Notes under the pieces: generated by a model
The model's input: only the letters and a program-made list of their open reading frames with translations
What the model was told of the DNA's origin: nothing
Database searches by the model: none
Position numbers and translations under genes: made by a program
Source of the DNA: Alviniconcha marisindica
Taxonomy: Eukaryota; Mollusca; Gastropoda; Provannidae
Length of the DNA: 64,000 nt
Reading direction: 5' to 3'
NCBI GenBank assembly: GCA_018857735.1
Contig: JABMCL010000295.1
Coordinates: 242,501 to 306,500, forward strand
Shown: positions 12,704-63,983 of the stretch, piece after piece
Layout: each line of letters begins with the position of its first letter
How positions within the stretch are numbered: position 1 is the first letter of the stretch

Positions 12704-14186
12704 ACACACACACACACACACACACCAAACACTGAAACATTTTTAACTTCATAGTTCAGTCTGAACACAAACACTGAAACAGTGAAGCACATGTATACAT
12801 AGTCTGATACACTAGTGACTATACACAAACTGTGTATGTTTGAAGTTCTACTTACAATCATATCTTCATGCCCAGTGTCCACAGAACTAATCACCGATAC
12901 CTGAAACAACAGTTCATGTTTCATTGTGTTATTGTTAGTGTTAGTGTTGTTTATCTTCTGTCAACTCATCAAACTTGTACAACTTTCTACAAGTACTAGT
13001 TCTAGTCAGGCTCATAGTCATACTCATAGACATAGTATTATTTAATGATTTATTTTGTCTGATTATATTCTAAAGTCTAAGTGAAACATTCTGTATGGTT
13101 AAGAATCTGTAATATTCTAATAATAACATTACAAACAATATGTGGTAGTGGTACTGGCATAGTACTAGTAGTAGTACAATAGTACTAGTAGTAGTACACA
13201 TTTTGCTAAAATCAAAACCTTGGCTGTTGAACAGTTAATAAATGTTACTATGTCAGCAACAGCCAACCAATTATACAAAATATTCAAAAAAATCCTCTTT
13301 ATCTTTGGTTGTTGTTGCTGTTTTTTAGTGTGTGTGTTGTTGTTGTTTTTTTAAGATATTGTTCCATGCAAAGTTGGAATTTGCTCAATTCCATTTCCTG
13401 ATTGAGCAACACAATTCCGGAATTGGTGCTCAATCTAGGATTACAATTCCCACACTGTCAATGAGCTGCTCAGTTCCAAAACTGATTCACCCTGATATAA
13501 CTGCACTGGTTGACTGGGTGTAAAAGTAAAATGCCAATTTACTTACTTACTCACTCCAGAATTGAGCAGACTCCAGCATTGCTAATCATTTTATAACAAA
13601 CCCAACAAAATGTAAATTACATTTATTTCTGAATAATAATAATTTTCGTTGGATTCAACCTCGATCGTCGGGGGAGTTTAAAACTGTATTTTGTTAAATA
13701 TCACTAAAATCATTAATCAGAGGTCGGTTCCTGCTTTCCAAAACATTGTCCTGTTGATTACAATGTAAAGAACACCACAGACAAACAAGCAACCCTGAAC
13801 TCCAGAACTTTTCAACTCGAGTGCCTCATTCAAATACCGAGCGGTGCAAGAACTCTTTCTTCGTTCTGTACCTGTGGAATCAATCACTACCCACTGGAAC
13901 GACTTCAATGACGACTAGAGTAGAAGGCTATAAGTACAACACTTGATCTTGTGGATTTCAAACGACTGATCGCCACACCTAGCACCATCTAAGTCACACA
14001 CCCCCCCCCCCCTCCTACCCCCGCATCCATGCTAACTTTAGGTCCTGCGACGTATGGAATCAACATCAGTATCAACTAAAAATTCGCTGCCGTCTGGAAC
14101 TATCACTCACTGTAGCAGACTAACGCCAACAGTCCGAGCTACATCCACTTGAAACTTTTGGCTCAGAAATACCATTTACTCACCAT
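5374..14186 (-). CDS. SEC13: SEC13 WD40 protein (COPII coat / nuclear pore), complete gene
   Basis: SEC13 is a small beta-propeller that partners SEC31 in the outer COPII coat at ER exit sites and is also a Nup107-160 (Y-complex) nucleoporin. Ten coding exons on the minus strand join in phase to 314 residues; the human protein is 322. The N-terminus ([15 protein letters not shown]), the WD40 blades with [33 protein letters not shown] and [11 protein letters not shown], and the ending VTLWKE plus a short polar tail follow the SEC13 family throughout. All introns are GT-AG. Intron 7 (2.7 kb) is packed with minisatellite; the others are 0.4-1.3 kb. No canonical AATAAA lies close after the stop; an ATTAAA on the minus strand near 5101-5106 is a weak poly(A) candidate. 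The gene is divergent to CELSR, about 7.6 kb apart start to start. Confidence 0.96.
5640..6020. repeat. 45 bp and 37 bp tandem arrays in SEC13 intron 9
   Basis: About six copies of a 45 bp unit (core ttaccagttaccctcccagt) at 5640-5900, followed by three copies of a 37 bp unit (core cagaccctccatggattttt) at about 5903-6020. The 45 bp period gives long spurious frames. Neither unit matches the flanking exon edges. A CA-rich stretch runs on to 6115. Confidence 0.88.
6129..6272 (-). CDS. SEC13: SEC13 coding exon 9
   Basis: 144 bp, 48 codons, encoding [10 protein letters not shown] through [23 protein letters not shown]. Blade 6. The second residue is Cys where the human protein has Gly (DGRV). 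Donor gtgtgt. Confidence 0.95.
6848..6968 (-). CDS. SEC13: SEC13 coding exon 8
   Basis: 121 bp encoding [20 protein letters not shown] then [21 protein letters not shown]. Blade 5 with the conserved [13 protein letters not shown]. Its acceptor (ctctctacccaacag) and first ~24 exon bases are the apparent seed of the ~2 kb tandem array that fills most of intron 7. Confidence 0.95.
6969..8950. repeat. Minisatellite of SEC13 exon 8 acceptor copies
   Basis: Continuous array from the exon 8 acceptor outward. Proximal units (6969-7880) carry, on the minus strand, ctctctctctacccaacag-A and caacagagaagcgggaaagt. The latter resembles the real junction caacag/AGAGGAAGAAGGGC plus AGTGGGTGG. Distal units (about 7890-8900, roughly 20 copies of 47 bp) carry ctttaccaacag-AAGGCAGG. 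So nearly every unit is a pyrimidine-tract plus CAG decoy acceptor. The 47 bp period, not a multiple of 3, makes long repetitive spurious frames. Confidence 0.9.
9101..9550. repeat. 50 bp x 9 tandem array in SEC13 intron 7
   Basis: Nine units of exactly 50 bp, each starting tggta(t/c)(g/a)ggtgtgtttag and ending cttacag plus seven bases. No length change between copies, only point differences, which suggests a recent or homogenised expansion. It lies about 100 bp past the exon 7 donor. Confidence 0.93.
9652..9779 (-). CDS. SEC13: SEC13 coding exon 7
   Basis: 128 bp encoding [20 protein letters not shown] then [20 protein letters not shown] and IW. Blade 4; the loop between SWAP and KRFVSGG varies in the family. 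The donor gttaga is a little weak. Phase 2 out. Confidence 0.94.
9786..10130. repeat. ~115-120 bp degenerate tandem repeat in SEC13 intron 6
   Basis: About three copies sharing agccaatcacaga, gctgt, cactccaccaa, gcattgcagt and cagcttacc blocks, starting right upstream of the exon 7 acceptor (minus strand). A CT microsatellite at 10197-10226 follows. Part of the unit (gcattgcag, agccaatc) resembles the first bases of exon 7. Confidence 0.7.
10346..10389 (-). CDS. SEC13: SEC13 coding exon 6
   Basis: 44 bp microexon encoding [15 protein letters not shown], matching the [16 protein letters not shown] region of the human protein. Acceptor gacag, donor gtgag, phase 0 out. It is too short for a simple ORF search and was placed by homology and phase. 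Confidence 0.92.
10926..11015 (-). CDS. SEC13: SEC13 coding exon 5
   Basis: 90 bp encoding [20 protein letters not shown] then [10 protein letters not shown]. It follows SEC13 blade 3 closely (human [20 protein letters not shown]). Donor gtatgc, phase 1. Confidence 0.94.
11593..11744 (-). CDS. SEC13: SEC13 coding exon 4
   Basis: 152 bp encoding [20 protein letters not shown] and on to the HDSS motif. The GH dipeptide and the WD-like DRKVIIW mark blade 2. It ends in phase 1 with donor gtaagc. Confidence 0.95.
11848..12012. repeat. TG and G-run microsatellites, SEC13 intron 3
   Basis: (TG)n around 11852-11880 and 11985-12010, with a G run of about 30 near 11907-11938. Simple sequence within intron 3. 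Confidence 0.9.
12366..12481 (-). CDS. SEC13: SEC13 coding exon 3
   Basis: 116 bp with cag acceptor and gtgagt donor. It encodes [20 protein letters not shown], then [19 protein letters not shown]: the first WD blade, with the family's ATCSSDRS-K motif. The exon ends in phase 2. Confidence 0.95.
12643..12725. repeat. CT and CA microsatellite, SEC13 intron 2
   Basis: About 56 bp of (CT)n followed by (CA)n. On the transcribed minus strand this reads (TG)n(GA)n. Confidence 0.92.
12856..12900 (-). CDS. SEC13: SEC13 coding exon 2
   Basis: 45 bp, phase 0 at both ends, acceptor cag and donor gtaag. It encodes [15 protein letters not shown], the conserved N-terminal strand that completes the propeller. 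Intron 1 (12901-14183) holds short (TAGTAC) repeats near 13160-13200 and a SINE-B copy. Confidence 0.93.
13486..13555 (-). mobile_element. SINE-B element, antisense
   Basis: Antisense copy of SINE-B in SEC13 intron 1: ccctgatataactgcactgg, ttgactgggtgtaaaa, then the ttacttacttac tail. Confidence 0.7.
14184..14186 (-). CDS. SEC13: SEC13 coding exon 1 (ATG only)
   Basis: The coding part of exon 1 is just the start codon; gtgagt follows at once on the minus strand. The next exon begins GTA TCG GTG, giving M-V-S-V as in SEC13 proteins. No better start is visible. The upstream minus-strand sequence would be 5'UTR. Confidence 0.8.
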
Positions 14187-14480
14187 TATGGCTTTTGTGA
14201 TGCGTTACAAATCCCGGGCACGTTCAAAATGTTCTGTCAGCAAAGGAGAAAGCTAAATATGTAAAGTAATTTGTTCAAATCGGCACGTTTCTTTCGCCGA
14301 TGTGTCTTTTCGTGTCTCGGAGAACGTGGCAGGTTCTCTTTCCGCTTTGTACATTTCCGGTAAAGGGGCTAAACTCAGTAATTCGCTGAAAACTACAACT
14401 CTGACCGACTTGCTTTCGGACATTATAACACATTTGCCTCCCTTAGATAAGAGACGCGCCCTCATGAAAGCAACAACCAC
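14187..14480 (-). promoter_or_regulatory. Candidate SEC13 promoter and 5'UTR
   Basis: Non-repetitive sequence just upstream of the SEC13 ATG, before the SINE cluster begins. On the minus strand there is an ETS-like ACCGGAAAT (plus strand 14353-14361), a common element of housekeeping promoters, and a pyrimidine-rich ctttctcctttgc nearer the ATG. No TATA box seen. Position is inference; 5' RNA ends would settle it. Confidence 0.35.
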
Positions 14481-14496
14481 TGGATTACCCTGGCAG

Positions 14497-14720
14497 AGCG
14501 GCTCAGAAGCTGTGCGAAAGTCGAGGTAGTCGTGCTGGGCTCCTCGTCCCTTACAGTCCTTAGCGGTCTCTGTGGACGTAAAGCAACACTGAACATAAAT
14601 TATCCCGGCCAGAGCTCAGGAGCTGGGTGACTTGAAAGGCGAGGTGACCGTCCTGGGTCCCCGTCCCTACCGTGCTTGACTCTACAGTCCTATGCTATGG
14701 TCTCTGTTCAGTTCAGTTCA
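14497..14720 (+). mobile_element. Two SINE-A copies in tandem
   Basis: A copy at 14497-14597 (gctgtgcgaaagtcgaggta, full tail ending acgtaaagcaacactgaac) and a more diverged one at 14608-14720 ending in repeated gttca. They begin the SINE cluster between the divergent genes. The following 14721-15167 is GC-moderate unique sequence with a 79-codon minus-strand frame I do not recognise. Confidence 0.75.
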
Positions 14721-15167
14721 GGGAAAAGCCCGAAAAGCGTTCGGAAAAGCCCATATGCGCTCCACCCGTTTCTCAGAAGTTTCCCCAAAGTTGCCTTTGA
14801 AACGGTTCCAATGTTCCGGTTTGACTGACGATGGTCCTCTAGTCTCGTCCGGGCCTTTCAATGAAGATCGTCTGGCCGGCTTCTGCCGATCCGGCAGTCT
14901 TTGCCACGCCTCTCTCTTCTAGGCGATCAATGGTGTGACATCCTTGGCTTTGTGCTCGCATGTAGTGTCTCAAGCTCCTCAACACTTCAGATCTTCCGAG
15001 AAGCAAGCCCGTTATGAGAGTTTGCTTTTCCCGCCAGTCAATCTCAGTGCTCGGTTGACGTCGGCTAACTCTATGCAAAACGGGAACACGGCTTGTTGAG
15101 TAGGCGGCGGGACGGGAACGGTACGTGCCGCTATATATACCCGACCCATGGATCTACATATATCAGA

Positions 15168-15436
15168 GTTCAGGAGCGTTGTGAAAGTTGAGGTGGCCGT
15201 CCTGGGCTTTCCGTCCTAATGAGCCTTACGGTTTCTGTGGACGTAAAGCAACTGACATTGAACCATGCGGCTTCGGCATTGGTCACACTACAGTTTCAGT
15301 GTCCCTAATATCAACCGACATCCGAAGGACGTGAAGCTCTACATCATCATCATCTCCTACATGTATCAGAGGCTAAGGAGCTGTGTCAGTGAAAGTCGAG
15401 GTGGTCGTCCTAATAAGCCTGATGGTGTTTGTGGAT
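15168..15436 (+). mobile_element. SINE-A2 copy and SINE-A fragment
   Basis: The copy at 15168-15336 has the SINE-A core, the usual tail, then a second tail block (gcttcggcattggtcac, tgtccctaatat, acatccgaaggacgtgaagc). I call this longer form A2; it recurs at 16856 and 17846. A shorter fragment with gtgaaagtcgaggtgg sits at 15362-15436. Confidence 0.7.
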
Positions 15437-15524
15437 TTTCTTTGACATTGAAACGAAACCTACATAATTATAGCCAGTGTTGGTCCATGACCCGACCACT
15501 TCTTCTTCTTCAAATTTTGCTTTA

Positions 15525-15815
15525 CGTTAGAGACCATAAGGATTATTCAGTAGGGACGGGGAGCCCAAGACGGCCACCTCGACTTTCAACGCACTACCAC
15601 AGCTCCTGAGCTCTGACTGACCTGACCACAGTTACGGTTCTCACTGTTGCTTTACGTCCACAGAGACCACAAGGACTAATAGAGTCCCATGACGGCCACC
15701 TCGACTTTCACACACCTCCCGAACCCTGACCCGACCATAACGTAGGAAAACATGGTGTTTTCCTTCCACAGAAACCACAAGGCTTATTAGGGACTGGGAG
15801 AAGGGGGCAGGGGGG
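15525..15815 (-). mobile_element. SINE-A antisense copies and a tail fragment
   Basis: Antisense copies at about 15525-15626 and 15645-15742, each with ggccacctcgactttca, and a lone antisense tail fragment at 15762-15815 (ccacagaaaccacaaggctt). Confidence 0.7.
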
Positions 15816-15834
15816 TATGGAGGTGTGGGGAGAA

Positions 15835-16397
15835 GTAAGTAAACATGGTGCTTTTAAACGTCCACAGAAACCACACGGCTTATTAGGGACGGGGAGAATG
15901 GGGTATGGAGGTGGGGGAAGAGGGATATTATATATACCTATCGCTAAACTGTCACCACCTGAATGACTTCTGCATTAAGATGGGCAGCGATGAGAGCCAT
16001 TTTAATGTTTCATTAACTGTGACTGAGGGACAAAGTCACAAGACAGTGTCCACAGACCACAACTTTTGAAGAGAAAGGAGAGCCGAAGCGGTATCGAACC
16101 GAGGTCCTTCCGCTTAACGCCTAATGCTAGGCCAAACCGGCTCACATGTAGGGGGAGAGGTAAATTATATACCTAGTCGCTACACTGTCACCACCAGAAT
16201 GACTCCTGCATGATTAAGATGGGCAGCGACGGGAGCCATTTTAATGTTTCATCCAGATTGTGAGGGACAAAGTCACAAGACAGTGTCCACAGACCACAGC
16301 TTTTAAAGAGAAAGGAGAGCCGAAGCGGCGGATTCAAACTGACGTCCCTCTGCTTACCAGCCTGACGCCCTACCGTTAGGCCAAACCGGCTCACACC
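15835..16397 (-). mobile_element. Two tRNA-headed SINEs (SINE-T), antisense
   Basis: On the minus strand each starts with a tRNA-like head: gagccggtttggcctagc (A box) and ggttcgataccgcttcggct or a decayed form (B box). A conserved body with gtggacactgtcttgtgact follows. The copy at 15835-16145 has the complete SINE-A-type tail; the copy at 16146-16397 lacks most of it. A- and B-box spacing fits a pol III internal promoter. Confidence 0.85.
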
Positions 16398-16787
16398 CGA
16401 CCATGAAACAGCTGTGCTGGTTATACCTCATACTGAGGCGGCTTGAAAGCTGGGTCGCCGTCCTCCGCTTTGATGTGTCACTCGCAGTGCTCGCTCCAGC
16501 GAAGCTGACAGTCGAGTCACCGAACCATGAACACACTGAACGGGACAGGGGGGCTTTACGAGTCCTCCGTCGCTGCTGCTGCCGCGCGGGAATTCCGTTA
16601 CCACTGTTGATACACGTACATTTAAACAACTCGCAGCCGGGGTACTGCGGAAGCAGAAATTCGGTAAAGGAACTAGCTCAGTAGCTGTCTCAAAATCGTG
16701 TTTTGTCCTAAAAGCGAGCCGGCCTTTCTCCAACACTACGTAAATCAAGAGGTCCAAATAAAGAGAGCCGGTTTGATTGATTTTTGT

Positions 16788-17145
16788 TGCTTAACGTCCA
16801 CGGAGGCGAGAAGGCCTATTAGGGACGGGGGAGCCGGTTTGGCCTAGCGGTAAGGTTTCATAGTTCAGGAGCTGTGTGAGAGTCGAGGTGGCCGTCCTGG
16901 GCTGTCCGTCCTAACGAGCCTTCTGGTTTCCGTGGACGTAAAGCTATATTGAACTAATGATGCTTCGGCATTGGTCTCAGCTTGTCCCTAATATGTCACT
17001 GAACTGACATTTGAGGACATTAAGCAACACAGCTGAACTGAACTGAACTTTGAAGAGAAAGGAGAGCCGAAGCGAAGTCGAACCGAGGTCCCTCTGCTTA
17101 CCAGCCTAGCGCCTTATCGCTAGGCCAAACTGCGGCTCCCTTTGG
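16788..17145. mobile_element. Nested SINE pieces (T tail, T head, A2, T head antisense)
   Basis: An antisense tail at 16788-16830 touches a sense tRNA head (gagccggtttggcctagcgg) at 16829-16850. That head is cut short by a SINE-A2 copy at 16856-17050, ending in repeated ctgaa. An antisense SINE-T head follows at 17050-17145. The arrangement shows insertion of one SINE into or beside another. The 16400-16785 stretch before it is unrecognised. Confidence 0.75.
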
Positions 17146-17157
17146 TTCTTGCATGGG

Positions 17158-17158
<1 letters not shown>

Positions 17159-17226
<68 letters not shown>
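17159..17226. repeat. TA microsatellite
   Basis: Uninterrupted (TA)n of about 68 bp between SINE copies. Confidence 0.95.
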
Positions 17227-17228
<2 letters not shown>

Positions 17229-17239
17229 TCCATGGTTCT

Positions 17240-17662
17240 ACAGAGCTCAGGAGCTGTGTGAAAGTCGAGGTGACCGTCCTGGACTCCCGTCCTTATGGTA
17301 AGCCTACGGTTTCCGTGGACGTAAACGTGAGCCGGTGTGGCCTAGCGGTAAGGCGTTAGGCTGGTAAGCGGAAGGACCTCGGTTCGACACCGCTTCGGCT
17401 CTCCTTTCTCTTCAAAAAGGTTGTGGTTTGTGGACACAGTCTTGTGACTTTGTCCGTCACTTCCTACTGAAACATAAAAATGGCTCTCATCCGGCGCTGC
17501 CCGTCCTAATGCAGGAATCATTCTGGTCAGTGGTGACTGTAGCGATAGGTATATAATCTCCCTCTTCCCCCACCTCCATACCCCCTTCCCCCCCTTCTCC
17601 CCGTCCCTAATAAACCGTATGGTTTCTGTGGACGTTAAGCACCATGTTTACTTACTTATTGG
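17240..17662 (+). mobile_element. SINE-A followed by full-length SINE-T
   Basis: SINE-A at 17240-17328, then a sense tRNA-headed SINE at about 17329-17662. The tRNA-like head pairs gagccgg with its 3' tcggctc as an acceptor stem, has an A-box-like tggcctagcgg and the B box ggttcgacacc. The body is followed by a C-rich block and the tail tctgtggacgttaagcacc. Confidence 0.85.
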
Positions 17663-17845
17663 ACGTAAAGCAACACTCAACCAACCATGGTTCTGATCTC
17701 AGCCTCGATCAGTCTCACCTCCGGTCTCCGTAGTCAAGTGTTTGATGCATGCCCAAGATACGTTTGTCGGCTGCGACTTCGGTGTCACGCTACACATACT
17801 GGCCGTTCCACGGGTAGAAAACGAGACAGAACCTCGCTGCTCAGC

Positions 17846-18018
17846 CATAGTTCAGGAGCTGTGTGAGAGTCGAGGTGCCGGCCGTCCTGGGCTGTCCGTC
17901 CTAACGAGCCTTCTGGTTTCCGTGGACGTAAAGAATTATTGAACCGTGCTTCGGCATTGGTCACAACTTGTCCCTAATATGTCAACTGACATCTGAGGAC
18001 ATTAAGCATCACTTCACC
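17846..18018 (+). mobile_element. SINE-A2 copy
   Basis: Core gagctgtgtgagagtcgagg, then the first tail and the A2 block cttgtccctaatatgtcaac and tctgaggacattaagca. The tail is similar in layout to that of SINE-A and SINE-T (ccctaata, gap, tg(t/a)ggac(g/a)t(a/t)aagca). Confidence 0.8.
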
Positions 18019-18435
18019 ATCACTGCTCAGAGACTGTCGTCAACGTCATGTTGATAGGCAGCAGCGCTGAACGGCGAAATGGGGAGACATTTGAGACCAG
18101 TAACGTTCACGTACGCTACACCATAGTTTTCCTTTCCGCTTTCACATAAAATAGTTTTTGCGGGTTTGGATCTTGTTTTAGAACGCTAGCAGTCATCAGT
18201 TCTTGTTTCAGAGTTATTATTATTATTTTAAATAGCTTTCCTTTGCTGGTATTCATCAGCTCGAGAATCTTGCTCGTTGATCACGGTATAAATCATTTTA
18301 TTGACCCCAAGATACAGAACCGAATGGTAGGCCTATATATTTACGCGTACAGTACTCGGTAAGCGGGGGGGGGGGGGGGGGGGGAGAGGCCTCATACTAT
18401 ATTTGGAAGAACTTGAGACATTCAGTTCTTGGTGT

Positions 18436-18765
18436 GACTGAGCCGGTTTGGCCTAGCGGTAAGGCGTTAGGCTCGGGTAAGCAGAAGGACCTCGGTTCGA
18501 ATCCGCTTCGGCTCTCCTTTCTCTTCAAAAGTTGTGGTCTGTGGACACTGTCTTGTGACTTTGTCCCTCACAATTATGAAACATTAAAATGGCTCTCATC
18601 GCTGCCCACCTTAATGCATAAGTCATTCTGGTGGTGACAGTGTAGCGATAGGTATATAATCTCTCTCCCCCCCCCCCCACCCCCACCCCCACCTCCATAC
18701 CCCCTTCTCCCCGTCCCTAATAAACCTTATGGTTTCTGTGGACGTTATGCACCATGTTTACTTAC
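18436..18765 (+). mobile_element. Full-length tRNA-headed SINE (SINE-T)
   Basis: The clearest copy: head gagccggtttggcctagcgg, B box ggttcgaatcc, acceptor-stem partner cggctc, body ggtctgtggacactgtcttg, a C-rich block, and the tail ccctaataaaccttatggtt. About 330 bp. From 18766 to 19225 I see nothing beyond weak open frames. Confidence 0.88.
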
Positions 18766-19225
18766 GATTAAAACAAAATCCATAGACCTATAAAGAATGG
18801 ATGCGTTGCTTGTTTGTTATGATGGTCCAAGGAGTATAAAGTTCAACTGCCATTTAGGTTATAGCCTCCACCGCCGCCACTGCTATACCGGCTTCACTAC
18901 AACAACAAGGCCAAAAACCGAAGCGAATAATAAAGGCACATCCAGCAGACTCGGCCATAAGCTATGCTTTCACATTCATGACCTGGTCAGTACAAAGCTT
19001 CATCAAGTCTCTTTGAGTTAGGGCCGCCTAATACGCTTCAGTAAACACAGCGGTTGTTCCCTCGTCCGTAACGTGAACATACTCACTTTACTTTGTTCTG
19101 CTAAAACCTTTGAAAAGGCAGGATATGGACTTTGATGTTGGGTTTTTACAACGCCATAGACTGACTCATGTTCTGACTTGGAGCGTTTTAGTTTGCCGCA
19201 GGCAGTACAGGCTACAATACTTTAC

Positions 19226-19232
19226 ACACACG

Positions 19233-19310
<78 letters not shown>

Positions 19311-19316
19311 AACCGA

Positions 19317-19376
<60 letters not shown>

Positions 19377-19390
19377 GTGACCACACACAC

Positions 19391-19458
<68 letters not shown>
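19226..19458. repeat. CA microsatellite array
   Basis: About 230 bp of (CA)n with three short interruptions near 19310, 19375 and 19388. From 19459 to 20040 there are two overlapping frames of 83 and 105 codons with no recognisable protein features, so I do not call them genes. Confidence 0.95.
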
Positions 19459-19459
<1 letters not shown>

Positions 19460-20048
19460 CCTAGTGGGGGTGGGGGTGGGGTGGGAGGAAGACCAAAGAA
19501 CGGTCTGGTAATCATAGCACAGAAAGAAAGAAAAAAGAACATGTCAGTGAAACAGTACTTGTTTCAACAGTCGAGCTGCGAAAAATCATTGTTTTGCGAA
19601 AGATAATTATGTTGCTTTTGAAAGAAAGGCTGGGTTGCACAGTGGCAATCACGATTATTCCAAACTCAATTGGGGCCCAGAGCCGAAGAGAAACTGCAGA
19701 AACCCGGCCGCTGGCTGTTTCCTGGTATCAGAAGATGGTCGAAGGTTTCGGGATGGTGTGCAAGGCTGTGACCTGCGAAGAAGATCCGTCGCGGAAACTA
19801 CACACAACATGCTCAAGTTCAGTGATCCTTCACGGGAGAAACTGTGCAGGGTTTTCTTCGGAAATTTTAGTGAACCTAAAAATTAACCTAGCCAACCTGC
19901 ACAGTTTTTAACTTGTTTGAAGTGGTTGAATCACACTGAATCGGAGCGCTACTGTACAGCACATATAAAGTAGCAAAACCGTTCAGTTCAGCGCCGTGTC
20001 ACAGTCGATGCAATATAACTGTTAGTCCCTCTCCGGCTATTACACGAC

Positions 20049-20175
<127 letters not shown>

Positions 20176-20189
20176 ATGTATGTTATTTC

Positions 20190-20490
20190 AATGCCATAAA
20201 TGGTTCTGGTCCTGCTTACCTCTCTGAACTGCTACATGCCTACCCTCCGTCTCGTACACTACGCTCTTCTTCTGACTCTCCTTCGGACACCAGCATGCTC
20301 AGTCACTGAGTGACTAAAAATCCAGCAACTGATACAAACGCAAGACTCATATGGCTTTCGCACTTTCTCAGTCAGTCTCGCTTTGGACCCCACTGAATTT
20401 ACTCTCCCACAAGACCTTAGACACTTCTCAACCCTGTCAATTCTTAAAGCCGCTGAAACTGAAAACTTTCCTCTTTTCACAGTATTTCCG
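20190..20490 (+). pseudogene. LINE (non-LTR retrotransposon) ORF2 3'-end relic
   Basis: One frame reads NAINGSGPAYLSELLHAYPP then SRTLRSSSDSP. After a broken stretch with a stop, it reads TQDSYGFRTFSVSLALDPTE then FTLPQDLRHFSTLSILKAAE and NFPLF. This is the layout of the C-terminal end of many non-LTR retrotransposon polyproteins (PAYLSELL, PSR-LRSS, YG-R-FSV, LP--LR, SL--FK, LF). It is truncated and interrupted, so inactive. The exact clade cannot be set by eye. Confidence 0.7.
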
Positions 20491-20572
20491 CCGCCCGGCC
20501 TCAGTCAGTGACTGACTCAGTAACTATCACGTCAGTCAATACTGATTCAATCAGTTTGTGCTACTGGCCGTC

Positions 20573-20635
<63 letters not shown>
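20573..20635. repeat. GT microsatellite
   Basis: About 60 bp of (GT)n. The 20636-21300 stretch that follows holds no gene; it includes a palindromic CRE-like TGACGTCA at 20850-20857. Confidence 0.93.
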
Positions 20636-20636
<1 letters not shown>

Positions 20637-21299
20637 CCTATAATAACTTAATACTTTATGTACTGAAATTGTTTTGGTAGGACTGTACTCTACGTGACAT
20701 GTGTCATAACGGAATATCATATCAGTTGTTACTGAGGTTATTATCAGTATGTGAGCAGCTCAGGACGTCGACGGAGGTGCGCGCATGATAAATGTACATT
20801 TTTATTTAGTAAAGAGCAACTGTGCACTCGACATGAGCCTTTTCCGGCGTGACGTCACTGAGGGTCCCGTTACACGCTTCCTAGGCCTAAGTATGTTATC
20901 AGCTCCAGTGATCCAATCACAAAACCCCACTCCCACTCCGTAATCGCTTCTCTTGGGTCAGAGGAATCTCAGACCTTCTATTCCAGTCGCACCGGATCAC
21001 ATACACCAAAGGCTTCTGAAGTGCGTAAGTCACTGACATGCACGCTAGCTTTGAAAGTCCCGATATTGAACACCTTTGTTTGGTCACATGATCAAGCTTT
21101 TCAATTCGGCTGTTAGCTTTTCCTCCCTCTTATTTTGGTGACACGGGAACATCATTGATTATTTTTGCGAAATCTCATTATATGTCACATAAACCAGACT
21201 GGATCATAGCCTACAAATAGTTTTAAGGTTTATAGTTGTTTCTTTATGACAATATTTCGCTTGTGCGTAAAGTTCACGAGACATTTGATGATAATTTCA

Positions 21300-21796
21300 A
21301 CCTGGGCGGGAGGAAAAAGGACCGGCAATGTCACCAATTGACACTGCAGCCATTTTGAAGGCAGGATGTACGGCATGATTAGACTGGATCAGAAATGTCG
21401 GCTGCACTGAGCCAGTTGCGGCATCTGAGATAGCGGAGCGAGTTACAGCTGTAAACATGTAGACTGTGTTGGGCGATCAGCGGTACTTTCAGAGGACGAA
21501 GCCGAATATTGCGGGCCACACTAGCCCACTTGTCAGGTGCGATCGCGGCCCGCAGTTGTGTCGTCTGCGTCGCCAGTGCCAGGCGAGTCAGTGAGTGTGT
21601 TACGAGTGAGTCAGGCTTCTACAAGACAGTGATCGCACAGCGTAAATCGAAGAACAGTTGAAGGTGATGTCTTCGATTCTCTTTGCAGTTGTGTAGGATT
21701 CGTTGTGATTAGATTTTCGGCGTAGATTTCCATTCGTTTCGCAAAGATCGCGGCGAGATTGATGTTTGTTCAACAGCCGATCTCCCGGGTTTAAAA
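21300..21796 (+). promoter_or_regulatory. Candidate CELSR promoter and 5'UTR
   Basis: CpG-richer sequence directly upstream of the CELSR start, with a CCAAT box (21334-21338) and a YY1-like GCCATTTTG (21349-21357), then a TATA-less stretch with many CG dinucleotides (about 21480-21570). This fits a broad promoter with a 5'UTR of roughly 200-400 bp. Evidence is motif-level only. Confidence 0.35.

Positions 21797-63983
<42,187 letters not shown>

Noticed and set aside
14839..15078. 79-codon minus-strand frame (reads RSEVLRSLRHYMRAQ) as a possible transposon protein piece
   Set aside because: Composition looks protein-like but I could not tie it to any family by eye; not enough to call.
17329..18540. 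tRNA genes with A and B boxes (also 16.1, 51.0, 54.7 and 63.7 kb)
   Set aside because: Each head continues into a SINE body and tail, is multicopy and lacks a clean cloverleaf or terminator; called SINE heads.
19594..19911. Overlapping 105- and 83-codon plus-strand frames
   Set aside because: No family features; two competing frames over the same bases and no sign of splicing.
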